55,038 nucleotides of DNA from DAOTTI01 sp034437795 (lineage in GTDB: Bacteria > Chloroflexota > UBA11872 > UBA12225). Of this stretch, positions 41,847 to 50,947 are shown piece by piece. The notes below the pieces were generated by a model that saw only the letters and a list, made by a program, of their open reading frames with translations, was not told the DNA's origin and did not search any database. The translations under genes and the position numbers were made by a program. The first letter of the stretch is position 1. Each line of letters begins with the position of its first letter. The stretch spans positions 1-55,038 of the forward strand of contig DAOTTI010000200.1 of NCBI GenBank assembly GCA_034437795.1, in the 5' to 3' direction.

Positions 41847-43520
41847 ATGGATCGCAGCCAGCAGGGCCGGTTCGCCAGCCGGCCCATCCAGCAGGTCATT
41901 CGCCGGACGAAGGGAGCAGGGATCGCACTGAGCGCCCTGCTCCTGCTTCTCGCCCCGGCCGTGACGCAGGGGCAGCCGTTGCCGGCCCAGTCGGCGACCC
42001 CTGCCCTGGTCGGGAAGAATGTGCGCGTCTCGACCCATGACTTCTTTCCCACCGACCCCTACTTTTCTGAGGTCGGCCAGCCACCGGACGTCTTGCAGCA
42101 GAATGAGCCGTCGATCGCCGTGCATCCCACCAACGCGGACCTCATCGCCGTGGGCATGAATGACGTGCGCACGCTGGCCGTGACGGGCGACGCCTGGCAG
42201 GGCCTGGCGGTGTCGACCAACGGCGGCCGGTCATTCGACTTCGAGGCGCTGATCCCGGGCTTCCCTACCGACACGTCGCCGGAGGGGTTGGCCTCTCCCA
42301 TCCGCGGCAATCGCGCGGCCAGCGACCCTTGGCTCTCCTTTGACAACTTCGGCCACCTGTTCTTCGCCTTCATCGCCTTCCAGCGCACGCCGCCCGGCCG
42401 CCCGGACTTCGACCCGCAGGACACCAATGCGATCGCCGTCGCCAAGTACCAGGTCACGCCGGATGGCGTCGCCTACCGCAAGACCGTCGTGGTCGAACGG
42501 GGCACCGTGGGCCTGGGGCGCCAGGAGGACAAGGAGGCGCTGGCCGTCGATAACTCTCCGGCCTCCCCGCACCACGGGAACGTCTACGTCTGCTGGGCGC
42601 GCTTCACAGGGGCGCAGGACCACCTGAAGGTGGCCCGCTCGACCGACCATGGCGAGACCTACTCCCTGGCGGACGTGGCCGCTGCCAGCAACATGCAGGG
42701 CTGCGCCCTGGCGGTGGCGCCGAACGGCGACGTCTATGTCTCCTGGCGGACGTTCGACCCCAATCCGCTCGTCTCCAACCCGCAGGATAGCGCCATCTTC
42801 GTGGCCCGATCCACCGACGGCGGGGCGACGTTCGGCGCGCCGGTGAAGGTCGCCACGTTCGTCGATTACCGCCAGAACGCCAGCCGCACGCCGCCGGTGT
42901 TCCGCACCTTCGCCCTGACCAGCCTAGCGGCCGACGAGCACGGCGTCTACGTGGCCTGGCAGCAGAAGAACCCCGGCAGCGGCGCCGACGTGATGATCAG
43001 CCGGTCGAAGACCAGCGGCGCAACCTGGGAGGCGCCGGTCAGCCCGCACTCACTGGCGGGCCACCAGCTGATGCCTTCGCTGGCGGCCGCCGGCGGCCGG
43101 CTCTCCGTCATCTGGTACGACAGCCGCAGCGAGCCCAGCTTCAATCCCAATGGCCCCGTCAGCGGCCAGTGTCCGGCCGGCGCTACCACTGGCCGCGGCT
43201 GCACCGGCATGGACGTGTTCTATGCCCAGGCCAGCACGGGCGCGGCCGGGCCCCTGGCCTTTGGGCCGGAGCTGCGCCTCACCGAGCAGTCCTTTAACCC
43301 CAATCTGCTCGGCTCCATTCGCGCCATCACGCCCTTCATCGGCGATTATGTCAGCGTCGCGGCGAACGCCACCACCGCCTACGCCGTGTGGGGTGACAAC
43401 CGCGACATCAACCCCAGCGCCAACGCCCAGGAGGACGGCGATCCGGCCACCAATCCCGCATCGCTGATCAACGTGCGCTCGCGCGATTCCAACATCTACT
43501 TCCAGAAGATCAGGAAGTAG
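41847..43520 (+). CDS. Secreted sialidase-like beta-propeller protein (BNR/Asp-box repeats)
   Basis: About 557 residues. ATG 41847 has GGGGAGGGAGCAAG upstream. An export signal is visible (GIALSALLLLLAPAVTQGQP). Asp-box/BNR-type repeats recur: STNGGRSF, STDHGETY, STDGGATF and SKTSGATW, plus AVHPTNADLIAVGMND near the start. This is the fold of sialidases and sortilin-like propellers. I cannot see the sialidase arginine triad or F/YRIP motif, so activity on sialic acid is doubtful; binding or another hydrolase role is possible. Confidence 0.82.
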   Translation: MDRSQQGRFASRPIQQVIRRTKGAGIALSALLLLLAPAVTQGQPLPAQSATPALVGKNVRVSTHDFFPTDPYFSEVGQPPDVLQQNEPSIAVHPTNADLIAVGMNDVRTLAVTGDAWQGLAVSTNGGRSFDFEALIPGFPTDTSPEGLASPIRGNRAASDPWLSFDNFGHLFFAFIAFQRTPPGRPDFDPQDTNAIAVAKYQVTPDGVAYRKTVVVERGTVGLGRQEDKEALAVDNSPASPHHGNVYVCWARFTGAQDHLKVARSTDHGETYSLADVAAASNMQGCALAVAPNGDVYVSWRTFDPNPLVSNPQDSAIFVARSTDGGATFGAPVKVATFVDYRQNASRTPPVFRTFALTSLAADEHGVYVAWQQKNPGSGADVMISRSKTSGATWEAPVSPHSLAGHQLMPSLAAAGGRLSVIWYDSRSEPSFNPNGPVSGQCPAGATTGRGCTGMDVFYAQASTGAAGPLAFGPELRLTEQSFNPNLLGSIRAITPFIGDYVSVAANATTAYAVWGDNRDINPSANAQEDGDPATNPASLINVRSRDSNIYFQKIRK

Positions 43521-43717
43521 CGTCGCCGGCCGGCGCGCCGTCCCGTACACTGCACGGCGCACGCCGGCTCGGCGCGGGCGGGCAGGGCACCTGCGGCCCC
43601 GGCCAGCGGGGCGGCCATGGCGCTCCGGCCTCGCGCGAGCGGGTAGGGGGCCGGAAGGTGCCTGCGCCCCGCGCGCGGCGCGAACGGCGTGAGACGTGAG
43701 AAGGGAGGATGAGCCTG

Positions 43718-44992
43718 GTGATCTGGAAAGAGGTCGTCGCTAGCCTGTACGCCTGGGACCTGCTCGACGAGGGGCTGGACCACATTCTGGACGTGCTCCA
43801 GCGGGAGACGCTGACCAATTGCACCTACCTCGTGGCGCTGATGCACGACGAGAAGCGCCCGTTAACGGACTTCTACTACCCGCACAACCCGCGCCGGAAG
43901 GTCTACTGGACGGAAGACTCGCGGGCCTACTGGCAGCCCAACCCGGACAGCTACCGGCACAGCCGCATCAAGCCCCGCCTCTCCGATAACGATGAGCTGC
44001 GGGGACGCGACTGGCTCCAGGAGCTGATCGACGGCTCGCGCCGGCGTGGCATGGGCACCGGCGCGGAGCTCTCGCACACCTGGCTCGACAAGGAGCGGGC
44101 CGCCGGCGAGTTCGCCGACTGCATCCAGCGCGACATCACCGGCCGTCCGTTCGACCAGCAGATCTGCTTCAACCACCCCGACGTGCGGGCCTACGGCATC
44201 GCCCTCTACGTCGATCTGGCCGCGCATTACGACATCGACTTTGTGCAGACCTGCGTGCGGGGCTTCAACCCCGGGCGCGTCTCTGGCCCGAGCGGTGTGC
44301 CGTTTACTTCCAGCGAGGTGCAGCGCCTGACCGGCATCACCCTCGGCGGCTGCTTCTGCGACTACTGCCGCGCGGGGGCCGAACGGCGCGGCCTGCACTG
44401 GGACGCCATCGTCGATCGGCTGCGCTGGATCGCCGGCGGCTATGACCGCTACAACCACCGCCAGGCCTTCGAGCTCAACCTCCTGTGGCGTTCCACCACC
44501 ACGGCCACGGCCCTCCTGGCGGAGGTCCCTGAGCTCTACCAGTTCCTGAAGTTCCGTACGGACAGCATCACCGAGTTCTTTGGCCAGATCTACGAGGCGG
44601 TGCACCAGGTGAAGCCGGGGATCGACGTGCGCCTGAACCACTACGCCGCCTACCCTGAGCTGATGGGCCTGGATTTGAAGAGCGTTGGGCAATTTATGGA
44701 TAGCGTGCGCAGCTCCGACTACTCCGAGCAGACGGGCGACCCCGCGCGCATGGAGTGGAAGCGGGCCTACCTGCACGGCATCCGGCGCGCCATCGGCATC
44801 GACAAGTACTTCCTCTCCGCCATCTCACCCCGCCCCAAAGCGACGCCGGAGCTGGTCAAGCAAGGCATTCTCATCTCCGCCCAGTGCGGCGCCGACGCCC
44901 TCACCATCGGCCACTATGATGGGGCGTGGATGAACTGCCTGCGGGCCATCAAGGAAGGGCTGGCGGAGGCGGGAATAGAGATTAAGTCGTGA
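43718..44992 (+). CDS. Glycoside-hydrolase-like TIM-barrel protein with CxCxxC motif (short form)
   Basis: About 424 residues without an export signal. GGGAGG is directly adjacent to ATG 43709 and nine bases from GTG 43718, so I prefer the latter. The protein shares with the 2.7-kb gene the plan of a GHL-type barrel: CTYLVALMHDEKRPLTDFYY, DWLQELIDGSRRRGMGTG, ICFNHPDVRAYGIALYVDLA, and the cluster C212-F-C214-D-Y-C217. The C-terminal part has GILISAQCGADALTIGHYD. It lies between the sialidase-like gene and the 11-bp repeat array. It is probably a cytosolic glycosidase of unknown specificity. Confidence 0.65.
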   Translation: MIWKEVVASLYAWDLLDEGLDHILDVLQRETLTNCTYLVALMHDEKRPLTDFYYPHNPRRKVYWTEDSRAYWQPNPDSYRHSRIKPRLSDNDELRGRDWLQELIDGSRRRGMGTGAELSHTWLDKERAAGEFADCIQRDITGRPFDQQICFNHPDVRAYGIALYVDLAAHYDIDFVQTCVRGFNPGRVSGPSGVPFTSSEVQRLTGITLGGCFCDYCRAGAERRGLHWDAIVDRLRWIAGGYDRYNHRQAFELNLLWRSTTTATALLAEVPELYQFLKFRTDSITEFFGQIYEAVHQVKPGIDVRLNHYAAYPELMGLDLKSVGQFMDSVRSSDYSEQTGDPARMEWKRAYLHGIRRAIGIDKYFLSAISPRPKATPELVKQGILISAQCGADALTIGHYDGAWMNCLRAIKEGLAEAGIEIKS

Positions 44993-45115
44993 TCAGGTGG
45001 TTGTCAGGTAGTGGTCAGGTGGTGATCAAGTGGTTGTCAAGTGGTTGTCAGGTAGTGGTCAGGTAGTGATCAAGCGATGATCAAGTGGTGATGACGTGGT
45101 AATCAGGTGGCAGAT
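44990..45115. repeat. 11-bp repeat cluster (GTGATCAGGTG type), about 11 units
   Basis: The spacer is filled by variants of TGATCAGGTGG, TGGTCAGGTAG and TTGTCAAGTGG in direct order. This is the complementary orientation of the motif at 8320 and 45503. Together with 25577-25725 it is the longest array of this family. Confidence 0.85.
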
Positions 45116-45133
45116 GGTGGGTGAGGGAAGGAG

Positions 45134-45529
45134 ATGCCGGGGTTCGAGCCGCTAGAGATCTGGCAGCTAGCGTAGGCGCTGGCCGTGGGCATTTATCGGG
45201 CCACAGCTTCCTTGGCAGACGAACGTTTCAGTCTTACGTCGCAACTCCGCCGCGCCGCCGCGTCGGTCGGAGCGAACATCGCCGAGTGCTATGGCCGGCG
45301 CAATACGCAGGACACGAGCCGCTTCCTGTACATCGCCAGGGGATCACTCATGGAAACGCAGAGCTCCCTCTATCTTGCCCGCGACCTCGGCTTCCTGCCG
45401 TACGAACAGGCATCCTCGCTGGTGCGAGACACCGCCCGACTGTCGGTCAAGGTACGTTCGCGATGCCGCGGCCAGCTACGACGCCGCTTCCGACGAAGAC
45501 CATCTGACCACTACCTGATCACCACCTGA
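45134..45529 (+). pseudogene. Four-helix-bundle protein with an in-frame stop near the N-terminus
   Basis: ATG 45134 has GGAAGGAG immediately upstream. It reads MPGFEPLEIWQLA, then TAG at 45173-45175, then ALAVGIYRATASLADERFSL, QLRRAAASVGANIAECYGRR and FLYIARGSLMETQSSLYLAR. This is the common four-helix-bundle (23S rRNA intervening-sequence-type) protein family. Codon 14 would normally be a sense codon, so a point nonsense mutation is likely. The C-terminus after TARLSVKV loses the family pattern and reads into the 11-bp repeat, which supplies the stop. A product from an internal start is possible. Confidence 0.8.
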
Positions 45530-45535
45530 TCACAG
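45503..45535. repeat. 11-bp repeat cluster (short)
   Basis: Three units (GACCACTACCT, GATCACCACCT, GATCACAGCG) between the four-helix-bundle pseudogene and the LarA-like gene. The ending matches the cluster at 8320. Confidence 0.7.
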
Positions 45536-45578
45536 CGAGCGAAAGCGAGCGGACCCCCACTCAACGAGGAGAAACCCC

Positions 45579-46970
45579 ATGAACATCGAACTCGCCCTTG
45601 GTGAGCAGCGCTTTTCGGTTGACGTGCGCGTGCCGGATGAGCAGATCACTATCGCCCAGGCGAAGTACACGCCGGCGACGAAGACCTGGGAGGAGGTGGT
45701 GGAGGAGGGGCTGCGTAACCCCATCGGCGCGCCGCCCCTGCGCTCCTTCTCTTTGGCCGGCAAGAAGATCGCCGTGATCACCGACGACTGGGGGCGGCCG
45801 ACTCCAGCCTACCGCGTTCTGCCGGCCGTCCTGCGCGAGCTGCACGCCGCCGGCGCAACCCCAGAGAACGTGACCATCCTCACCGGTAGCGGCGTGCATC
45901 AGCCGATGGGCCACGATGACCTGGTGCGCAAGGTCGGCGCCGAGCAGGTAGCCAGGTACCGCTGCCTGCCGCACGACGCCTTCGACGAAGCGAACATGAC
46001 CTACATCGGCCTCTCCCCGCGGGGCACACCGGTGTGGATTAACCGCCTGGTGGCGGAAGCGGACTTCAAGGTGGTGGTAGGGCGGATCGCCCCGCACAAC
46101 ACGCACGGGTACGAAGGCGGCGCCAAGATGATCACCCCCGCCACGTCGTTCTGGCTCACCGTGCTGCGCAACCACTCCTGCAACTTCTCGCCACACTGCG
46201 AGTACGGCTCCTACGGCCAGAACCCGTCCCGCGCCGACGTAGACGACATCGGCGAGATGGTGAACCTGAACTACATCGTCAACTTCGTGGTGAACCGGTT
46301 CGGCGAGCCCCTGCGCGCCTTCTGCGGGCACCGGCTCTGGGCGCACCGCGCCGGCATCGCCTACGGCGACCGCGAGGTGTGGGGCGCTGAGATCGGCAGG
46401 AAGGCCGACCTGACCATCGCCACGCTCGGCGCCAACCTGGCCCGCGGCGCGCATGCCCCGTCGCCCCTGGAGCAGGCGGCGATCGGCACCCGCGCCCGCT
46501 GGGAAGATCCCCGCCGCGAGCCGGGCACGCTCATCTTCATTGGCCATCCGGCCGGCCCCGAGGCGGTCCCGTCCCCCTGGGAGCGGGAGAAGGCCTCCTG
46601 GACCTTCGACCAGATCTTTCGCGAGCACGAGCGCCGTGATCTGGCGCTCTCGCCGCGGGAGATCTCCGACCGCTGCAAGTCCATTCGGGGCGAGTACTAT
46701 GCCCGCCGCCCCGGCTATCTCTGCAACGTGGTCTTCGCCGTGAACCGCCCCTCCCAGACGGTGCTCAAGAAGAACAACGCCCGCTTTGAGCCGGATCTTC
46801 AGCGGGCGGTCGACGAGGCCCTGAGCCGCCTTGGGCGCGATGCGCGGGTGCTCATTCTGCCGGAGGCGGCCAATACCCTGCCCATGCCAGCCTTCCATAC
46901 CTTCCCTGAGGTGGATGCCCTGCTTTCCGAGACGGGGGCGCCGGCAGAGGCCGCCGCGGCGGCGGGCTAG
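45579..46970 (+). CDS. LarA-type nickel-pincer racemase/epimerase homologue (DUF2088)
   Basis: A 463-residue protein with ACGAGGAG upstream of its ATG. The family active site is conserved: H107 in GSGVHQP (LarA H108), H173 in APHNTHGYEGG (LarA H174) and K183 in GGAKM (LarA K184, which anchors the pyridinium-type nickel cofactor). The N-terminal domain has IAVITDDWGRPTPAYRVLP. LarA racemises lactate; relatives epimerise sugar acids and other 2-hydroxy acids. Cofactor-synthesis genes (larB, larC, larE) are not in the window, so the cell must have them elsewhere. It neighbours a binding protein, glycosidase-like and oxidoreductase genes, which favours a sugar acid over lactate. Confidence 0.9.
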   Translation: MNIELALGEQRFSVDVRVPDEQITIAQAKYTPATKTWEEVVEEGLRNPIGAPPLRSFSLAGKKIAVITDDWGRPTPAYRVLPAVLRELHAAGATPENVTILTGSGVHQPMGHDDLVRKVGAEQVARYRCLPHDAFDEANMTYIGLSPRGTPVWINRLVAEADFKVVVGRIAPHNTHGYEGGAKMITPATSFWLTVLRNHSCNFSPHCEYGSYGQNPSRADVDDIGEMVNLNYIVNFVVNRFGEPLRAFCGHRLWAHRAGIAYGDREVWGAEIGRKADLTIATLGANLARGAHAPSPLEQAAIGTRARWEDPRREPGTLIFIGHPAGPEAVPSPWEREKASWTFDQIFREHERRDLALSPREISDRCKSIRGEYYARRPGYLCNVVFAVNRPSQTVLKKNNARFEPDLQRAVDEALSRLGRDARVLILPEAANTLPMPAFHTFPEVDALLSETGAPAEAAAAAG

Positions 46971-47368
46971 CGAGCCCGCCTTATTCACGCTCGGCAACCG
47001 GTTCCCTCACCCAGGGGGAGAGGGCTGGGATGCCTTGGCGCGCCTGCCGCAAAGAAAGCTGCGTCCCTCTCCCTGTGAGAGAGGGCTAGGGCGGGGGTTC
47101 CGCGGCATGCCGAACCCGGCGGCAGGTCCGCACGCCATCTGCTCTCATCGGCCACGTCCTACGCACCTGCACGGGCGACATCGGCCCTGTGCCTCGTAGG
47201 TGGTCCCCATCATCCCAGAATGGAGTGGCCACAATGGACAGTCCCCAAGCGCCTCCGCTCCAACTGCTCGGTTATGGTTCCCGTATCGGGTCGCTGGGGC
47301 CGGTTGAACGCGGCCGGTCTCCGCAGAGAAACGTGCTACGATGGTCGCTTAGTTGAAAGGGGGAAGCG
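46971..47368. other. Gene-free spacer with dispersed repeats
   Basis: Two GGGAGAGGG-type motifs (47005-47030 and 47064-47095, CCCTCTCCCTGTGAGAGAGG) but no gene. The AAAGGGGGAAGCG before 47369 is the ribosome-binding site of the next gene. Confidence 0.5.
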
Positions 47369-48688
47369 ATGTCTACGGAAGGAAGAAGGACACGGCGCAC
47401 GGTGCTGGCGGCGTGCGCGCCGGCGATCGTGGCCGGCGCCTGCCGCCCCGGCGGCGAGACGGCGCAGCCCGGTGGGGCCGCCAAGCGGGTCCAGACCGGC
47501 CTCCTGCAGCTCTGGGGCTCCTACGGCGCCATGGAGCGCGACGTGCTGCTCAAGTACCTCAACCAGTTCGCCGCGCTGCACCCGGGCACCACGGTCGAAC
47601 TGCAGATCTACACCAACCAGGACTTCATGACCAAGCTCATCGCCGCCCTGGCCGGCGGCACCGGACCGGACTTCGTCCGCTTCAAGGAATATCAAGCCCT
47701 GGACATGGCGGCGCTCGGCTACGCCGTCGAGCTGGACGGGCTGGTCTCCAAGGATAAGCGGATCAGGCTGGACGACTTCACGACCCAGTCGGTGGAAGGC
47801 TCGCGCTACAAGAACAAGCTGGCCGGCATCCCGCACCACCACCAGTTCGTGATGATGGGCTGGAACAAGACGCTGTTCCAGCAGGCCGGCCTGAACCCCG
47901 ACAAGGGCCCAGAGACGTGGGACGAGCTGCGCGACTTTGCGCGGCGCCTGCGCAAGCCGGAGAACGACGTGTGGGGCTTTCGCCTCTACGAGATCGCCGG
48001 CAAACCCCGCGAGCAGCAGTTCAACTGGTTCATGGAGTTCGTCTGGCGCAACGGGGGCGACGTCTTCAACAAGGACCGGACGCAGGTGCTCCTGGATCGG
48101 CCGGAGTCGATCGAGGCCATGCAGTTCATGGTGGACCTGATGTACCGCGACAAGTCCACCCCTACGCCCGCCGATCCCATTCCCGACGCCAACAAGGGCA
48201 AGGTCGCCATCTGGATGCCTACCGGCGCCGGCTTCCTGAATGTGCGCCAGACGGCCCCCGACCTGGTGTGGGGCATCGGTCCCATGCCCAGGAAGAAGCA
48301 GTTCGCCACCCAGGCCCAGCACAACACCTTCTCCATGCTCAAGGTCTCCAAGCTCCAGGACCTCACCTGGGAAGCCATCATCTACCTGGCGTCGGACGAG
48401 GTCGCCAGCAAGTGGCAGCCGGAAGTGGCCACCATCCCCGTGCGCAAGAGCGTCTACGAGAAGCCGCCCTACTCGAACGACCCGGGCTGGAAGCAGATCA
48501 TCGACATCCTGCGCATGCCAGGCAACCGGCCCAAGCCCCACGTGCCGAACTGGGACGAGTTCACCGAGGAGACGATCTGCCCCTACCTGCTCGAAGCCTG
48601 GGCGCAGCAGAAGTCGCCCAAGGACGCCCTGATGGAGGCCACGCGCCAAGGCAACGCCTGGCTGGCGAAGAATCTCAGGAGGGCGTGA
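47369..48688 (+). CDS. ABC-type sugar-binding lipoprotein
   Basis: A 439-residue binding protein with AAAGGGGGAAGCG before its ATG. RRTRRTVLAACAPAIVAGAC provides a Tat-like and lipobox signal (GAC). SBP_bac_1 landmarks are LLQLWGSYGAMERDVLLKYL, FAALHPGTTVELQIYT, GGTGPDFVRFKEYQALDMAA, GIPHHHQFVMMGWNKTLFQQ, PETWDELRDFARRL, and FVWRNGGDVFNKD. Ligand unknown. It lies 30 bp upstream of a long glycoside-hydrolase-like gene, so both are likely one operon: uptake, then intracellular cleavage. Confidence 0.9.
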   Translation: MSTEGRRTRRTVLAACAPAIVAGACRPGGETAQPGGAAKRVQTGLLQLWGSYGAMERDVLLKYLNQFAALHPGTTVELQIYTNQDFMTKLIAALAGGTGPDFVRFKEYQALDMAALGYAVELDGLVSKDKRIRLDDFTTQSVEGSRYKNKLAGIPHHHQFVMMGWNKTLFQQAGLNPDKGPETWDELRDFARRLRKPENDVWGFRLYEIAGKPREQQFNWFMEFVWRNGGDVFNKDRTQVLLDRPESIEAMQFMVDLMYRDKSTPTPADPIPDANKGKVAIWMPTGAGFLNVRQTAPDLVWGIGPMPRKKQFATQAQHNTFSMLKVSKLQDLTWEAIIYLASDEVASKWQPEVATIPVRKSVYEKPPYSNDPGWKQIIDILRMPGNRPKPHVPNWDEFTEETICPYLLEAWAQQKSPKDALMEATRQGNAWLAKNLRRA

Positions 48689-48718
48689 TCACCACCTCAC
48701 CAACCAGGAGCCCCGTCA

Positions 48719-50947
48719 ATGGCGTCGTGGCAGTTCCGTCCATACTGGTGGCGCCAGCCCCTGCGCATCAGCCAGACCAACTTGCAGGCGCGGGATACGC
48801 CCAGGTACCGGCCGGACGTGTTCATGCGCCAGCTGGCGGAGATGGACAACAACGTGGCCATCGCCAACGCCGGCGGCATCTACGCCTGGTACCCCACCGA
48901 GGTCCCCGACCACACCGTCAATCCCTACCTCCACGGGCGCGACTTCGTCCGCGAGTGCGTGGACGCGGCCCATGCCAACGGGCTGTACTTCGTCGCCCGC
49001 GTCGACTTCAGCCTGGCCGACGATGCCGTCTACGCCCGCCACCCGGACTGGTTCGCGCGGGACCGCGACGGGCAGCCGATCATCGTCGGCGAGCCACGGC
49101 CGGGGCCGTGGGGGCTGCTCTATTACACCTGCCCCAACGCCCCTTACCGCAATGAGGCCGTCGCCTTCCCCGTGCTGCGTGAGCTGCTCCGCCGGTACGA
49201 GCTCGACGGCCTGTTCATCAATGCAGCCGGATTTCGCCCCTGCTGGTGCGGCACCTGCGCCCGCGCCTACCGGCGCGACGTCGGAGCGGAGCTGCCGCGT
49301 GTGGAGGACTGGCACGACCTCGGCTTCCGGCGCTGGGTGGAGTGGCGTTACGAGCGCATGGCGGCGAACTTCGGGGCCATGTATCGCGTCATTCAGGAGA
49401 TGCGCCCCGGCTGCTTCTGGACCAGCGAGTTCGGCGCCATCACCTCCAGCCGGCCGTGGCAGAGCGGGCAGGACCTGTTCCGGCTACGGGAAGGCTGCTC
49501 CGTCATCACCACCGCCTCCGGCGACCCCATCGCCACCGGGCGCCCCCCGCCTTGGCTGCCGGCCGTCCATGCCAAGTACGCCCGCGCCATCTCCGACCCG
49601 GACGTGCCATGGGCGACCGTACACCCCACGACCGGTCTCGCCTGGCGGCACACCGGTCTGCCCATAGATGAGCTCCGCATGTGGCTGGCGCAGGTAGTTG
49701 CGCATGGCGCCTGGGCCTGGCACGCCATGACCGGCACACCGGACACCCATTACGACCGGCGCAACCTGCCCATCCACGCCGAGTGCAACGCCTTCCTGAA
49801 GCGGCACGAGGCGTTCTTCCGCAACGCCAGGCCGGTTGCTCCCGTCGCCTTGCTATGGTCGCGCGCCTCGCTCGAGCGCTATGGCGCGGACCAACCGGAG
49901 GAGCGCTACCAGCAGGAGTTCTTCGGCTTCTGCGAGGCCCTGCTGGGCTGCGGTCTCCCCTTCACCATCATCCCCGACCAGTTCCTGACCGATGAGCGTC
50001 TGGCGCCCTACGACGTCCTGGTCCTGCCCAACGCCGCCTGCCTCTCGGATGACGCCGCGGGCGCGATCCGGCGCTTCGCAGCGGCGGGCAAGGGGATCGT
50101 GGCCAGCTTTGCCACCGGCCTCCATGATGGGGAGGGGCGCCCCCGTGACGCCGGCGCGCTGGAGGAGGTGCTGGGGGTCCGCTACACCGGCCACGTCATC
50201 GGCGGGCAGTCGGCGTCGTACGGCCGCATCGAACGGACGGATCACCCGCTCTTTGCCGCGATCGGCGAGACACAGCTCCTGCCCAACGAGTTCGCGTTCT
50301 GCACCGTTCAGGTGGCGACGGGCGCCGACGCCCTGCTCACCCTCGTGCCCCCGTTCGCGCCCCTGAGCGGCGTCGGCGCGCCCCCCGAGCGCGCCTCCAT
50401 TCCGACGGACAGGACGGACGTGCCGCTGGCGGTATGGTACGCTCCAGGCGTCTCAGGTATCTCGGCCCAGAACGCGGGGCAGGACGCTCCTGGACCGCCG
50501 GCCCCGTCGGGCCGTGCCCTCTACTTCGCCGGCGAGATCGGGAAGCTGGCCTGGCGCTTCCGACTGCCGGACCACGCCCGTCTGATCGCCAATGCCGTTC
50601 GCGCCGTCGCTCCTCGCCCTTTCCCCGCCGAGCTCGAGTCGGCGCCATACGGGGTGCAACTCTCCGTCTTCCGCCAGGAGCGTTCGCCTTCCGATGGCTC
50701 CCAAGCTGGCGAGGCACCGCGGCTCATCTGCCATCTGGTGAACACCTGCGGTGCCGGCACTGTGCGCCACGACGTGGTGCCGGTGCATCACGTGCGCCTG
50801 CGCCTGCCGTTGGGCGAAGCGAACGGGCTGCCCGAAGGCCCGCGCCGGGTGCGCGCCCTGGCCCTGGATGCCGAGCTGCCGCTAGACGGTGACTGCGTCG
50901 TGCTCCCCGTACTGCACACCTGGGAGATCATCGTCTGCGAAGCTTGA
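48719..50947 (+). CDS. Long glycoside-hydrolase-like protein with glutaminase-fold domain and CxCxxC motif
   Basis: A 742-residue protein, closest in the window to that at 11.7 kb. ATG 48719 has AGGAG nine bases upstream. N-terminal GHL-type barrel: AIANAGGIYAWYPTEVPDHT, CVDAAHANGLYFVARVDFSL, HPDWFARDRDGQP, ELDGLFINAAGFRP, then the cluster C175-W-C177-G-T-C180. The second half has the glutaminase-fold domain (APYDVLVLPNAACLSDDAAG, FAAAGKGIVASFATG) and a C-terminal beta domain. There is no export signal, so it acts in the cytoplasm. It directly follows a binding-protein gene, which suggests it processes the imported sugar. Confidence 0.72.
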   Translation: MASWQFRPYWWRQPLRISQTNLQARDTPRYRPDVFMRQLAEMDNNVAIANAGGIYAWYPTEVPDHTVNPYLHGRDFVRECVDAAHANGLYFVARVDFSLADDAVYARHPDWFARDRDGQPIIVGEPRPGPWGLLYYTCPNAPYRNEAVAFPVLRELLRRYELDGLFINAAGFRPCWCGTCARAYRRDVGAELPRVEDWHDLGFRRWVEWRYERMAANFGAMYRVIQEMRPGCFWTSEFGAITSSRPWQSGQDLFRLREGCSVITTASGDPIATGRPPPWLPAVHAKYARAISDPDVPWATVHPTTGLAWRHTGLPIDELRMWLAQVVAHGAWAWHAMTGTPDTHYDRRNLPIHAECNAFLKRHEAFFRNARPVAPVALLWSRASLERYGADQPEERYQQEFFGFCEALLGCGLPFTIIPDQFLTDERLAPYDVLVLPNAACLSDDAAGAIRRFAAAGKGIVASFATGLHDGEGRPRDAGALEEVLGVRYTGHVIGGQSASYGRIERTDHPLFAAIGETQLLPNEFAFCTVQVATGADALLTLVPPFAPLSGVGAPPERASIPTDRTDVPLAVWYAPGVSGISAQNAGQDAPGPPAPSGRALYFAGEIGKLAWRFRLPDHARLIANAVRAVAPRPFPAELESAPYGVQLSVFRQERSPSDGSQAGEAPRLICHLVNTCGAGTVRHDVVPVHHVRLRLPLGEANGLPEGPRRVRALALDAELPLDGDCVVLPVLHTWEIIVCEA

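Noticed and set aside
44990..45115. CRISPR array
   Set aside because: The 11-bp units are far too short and lack spacers.
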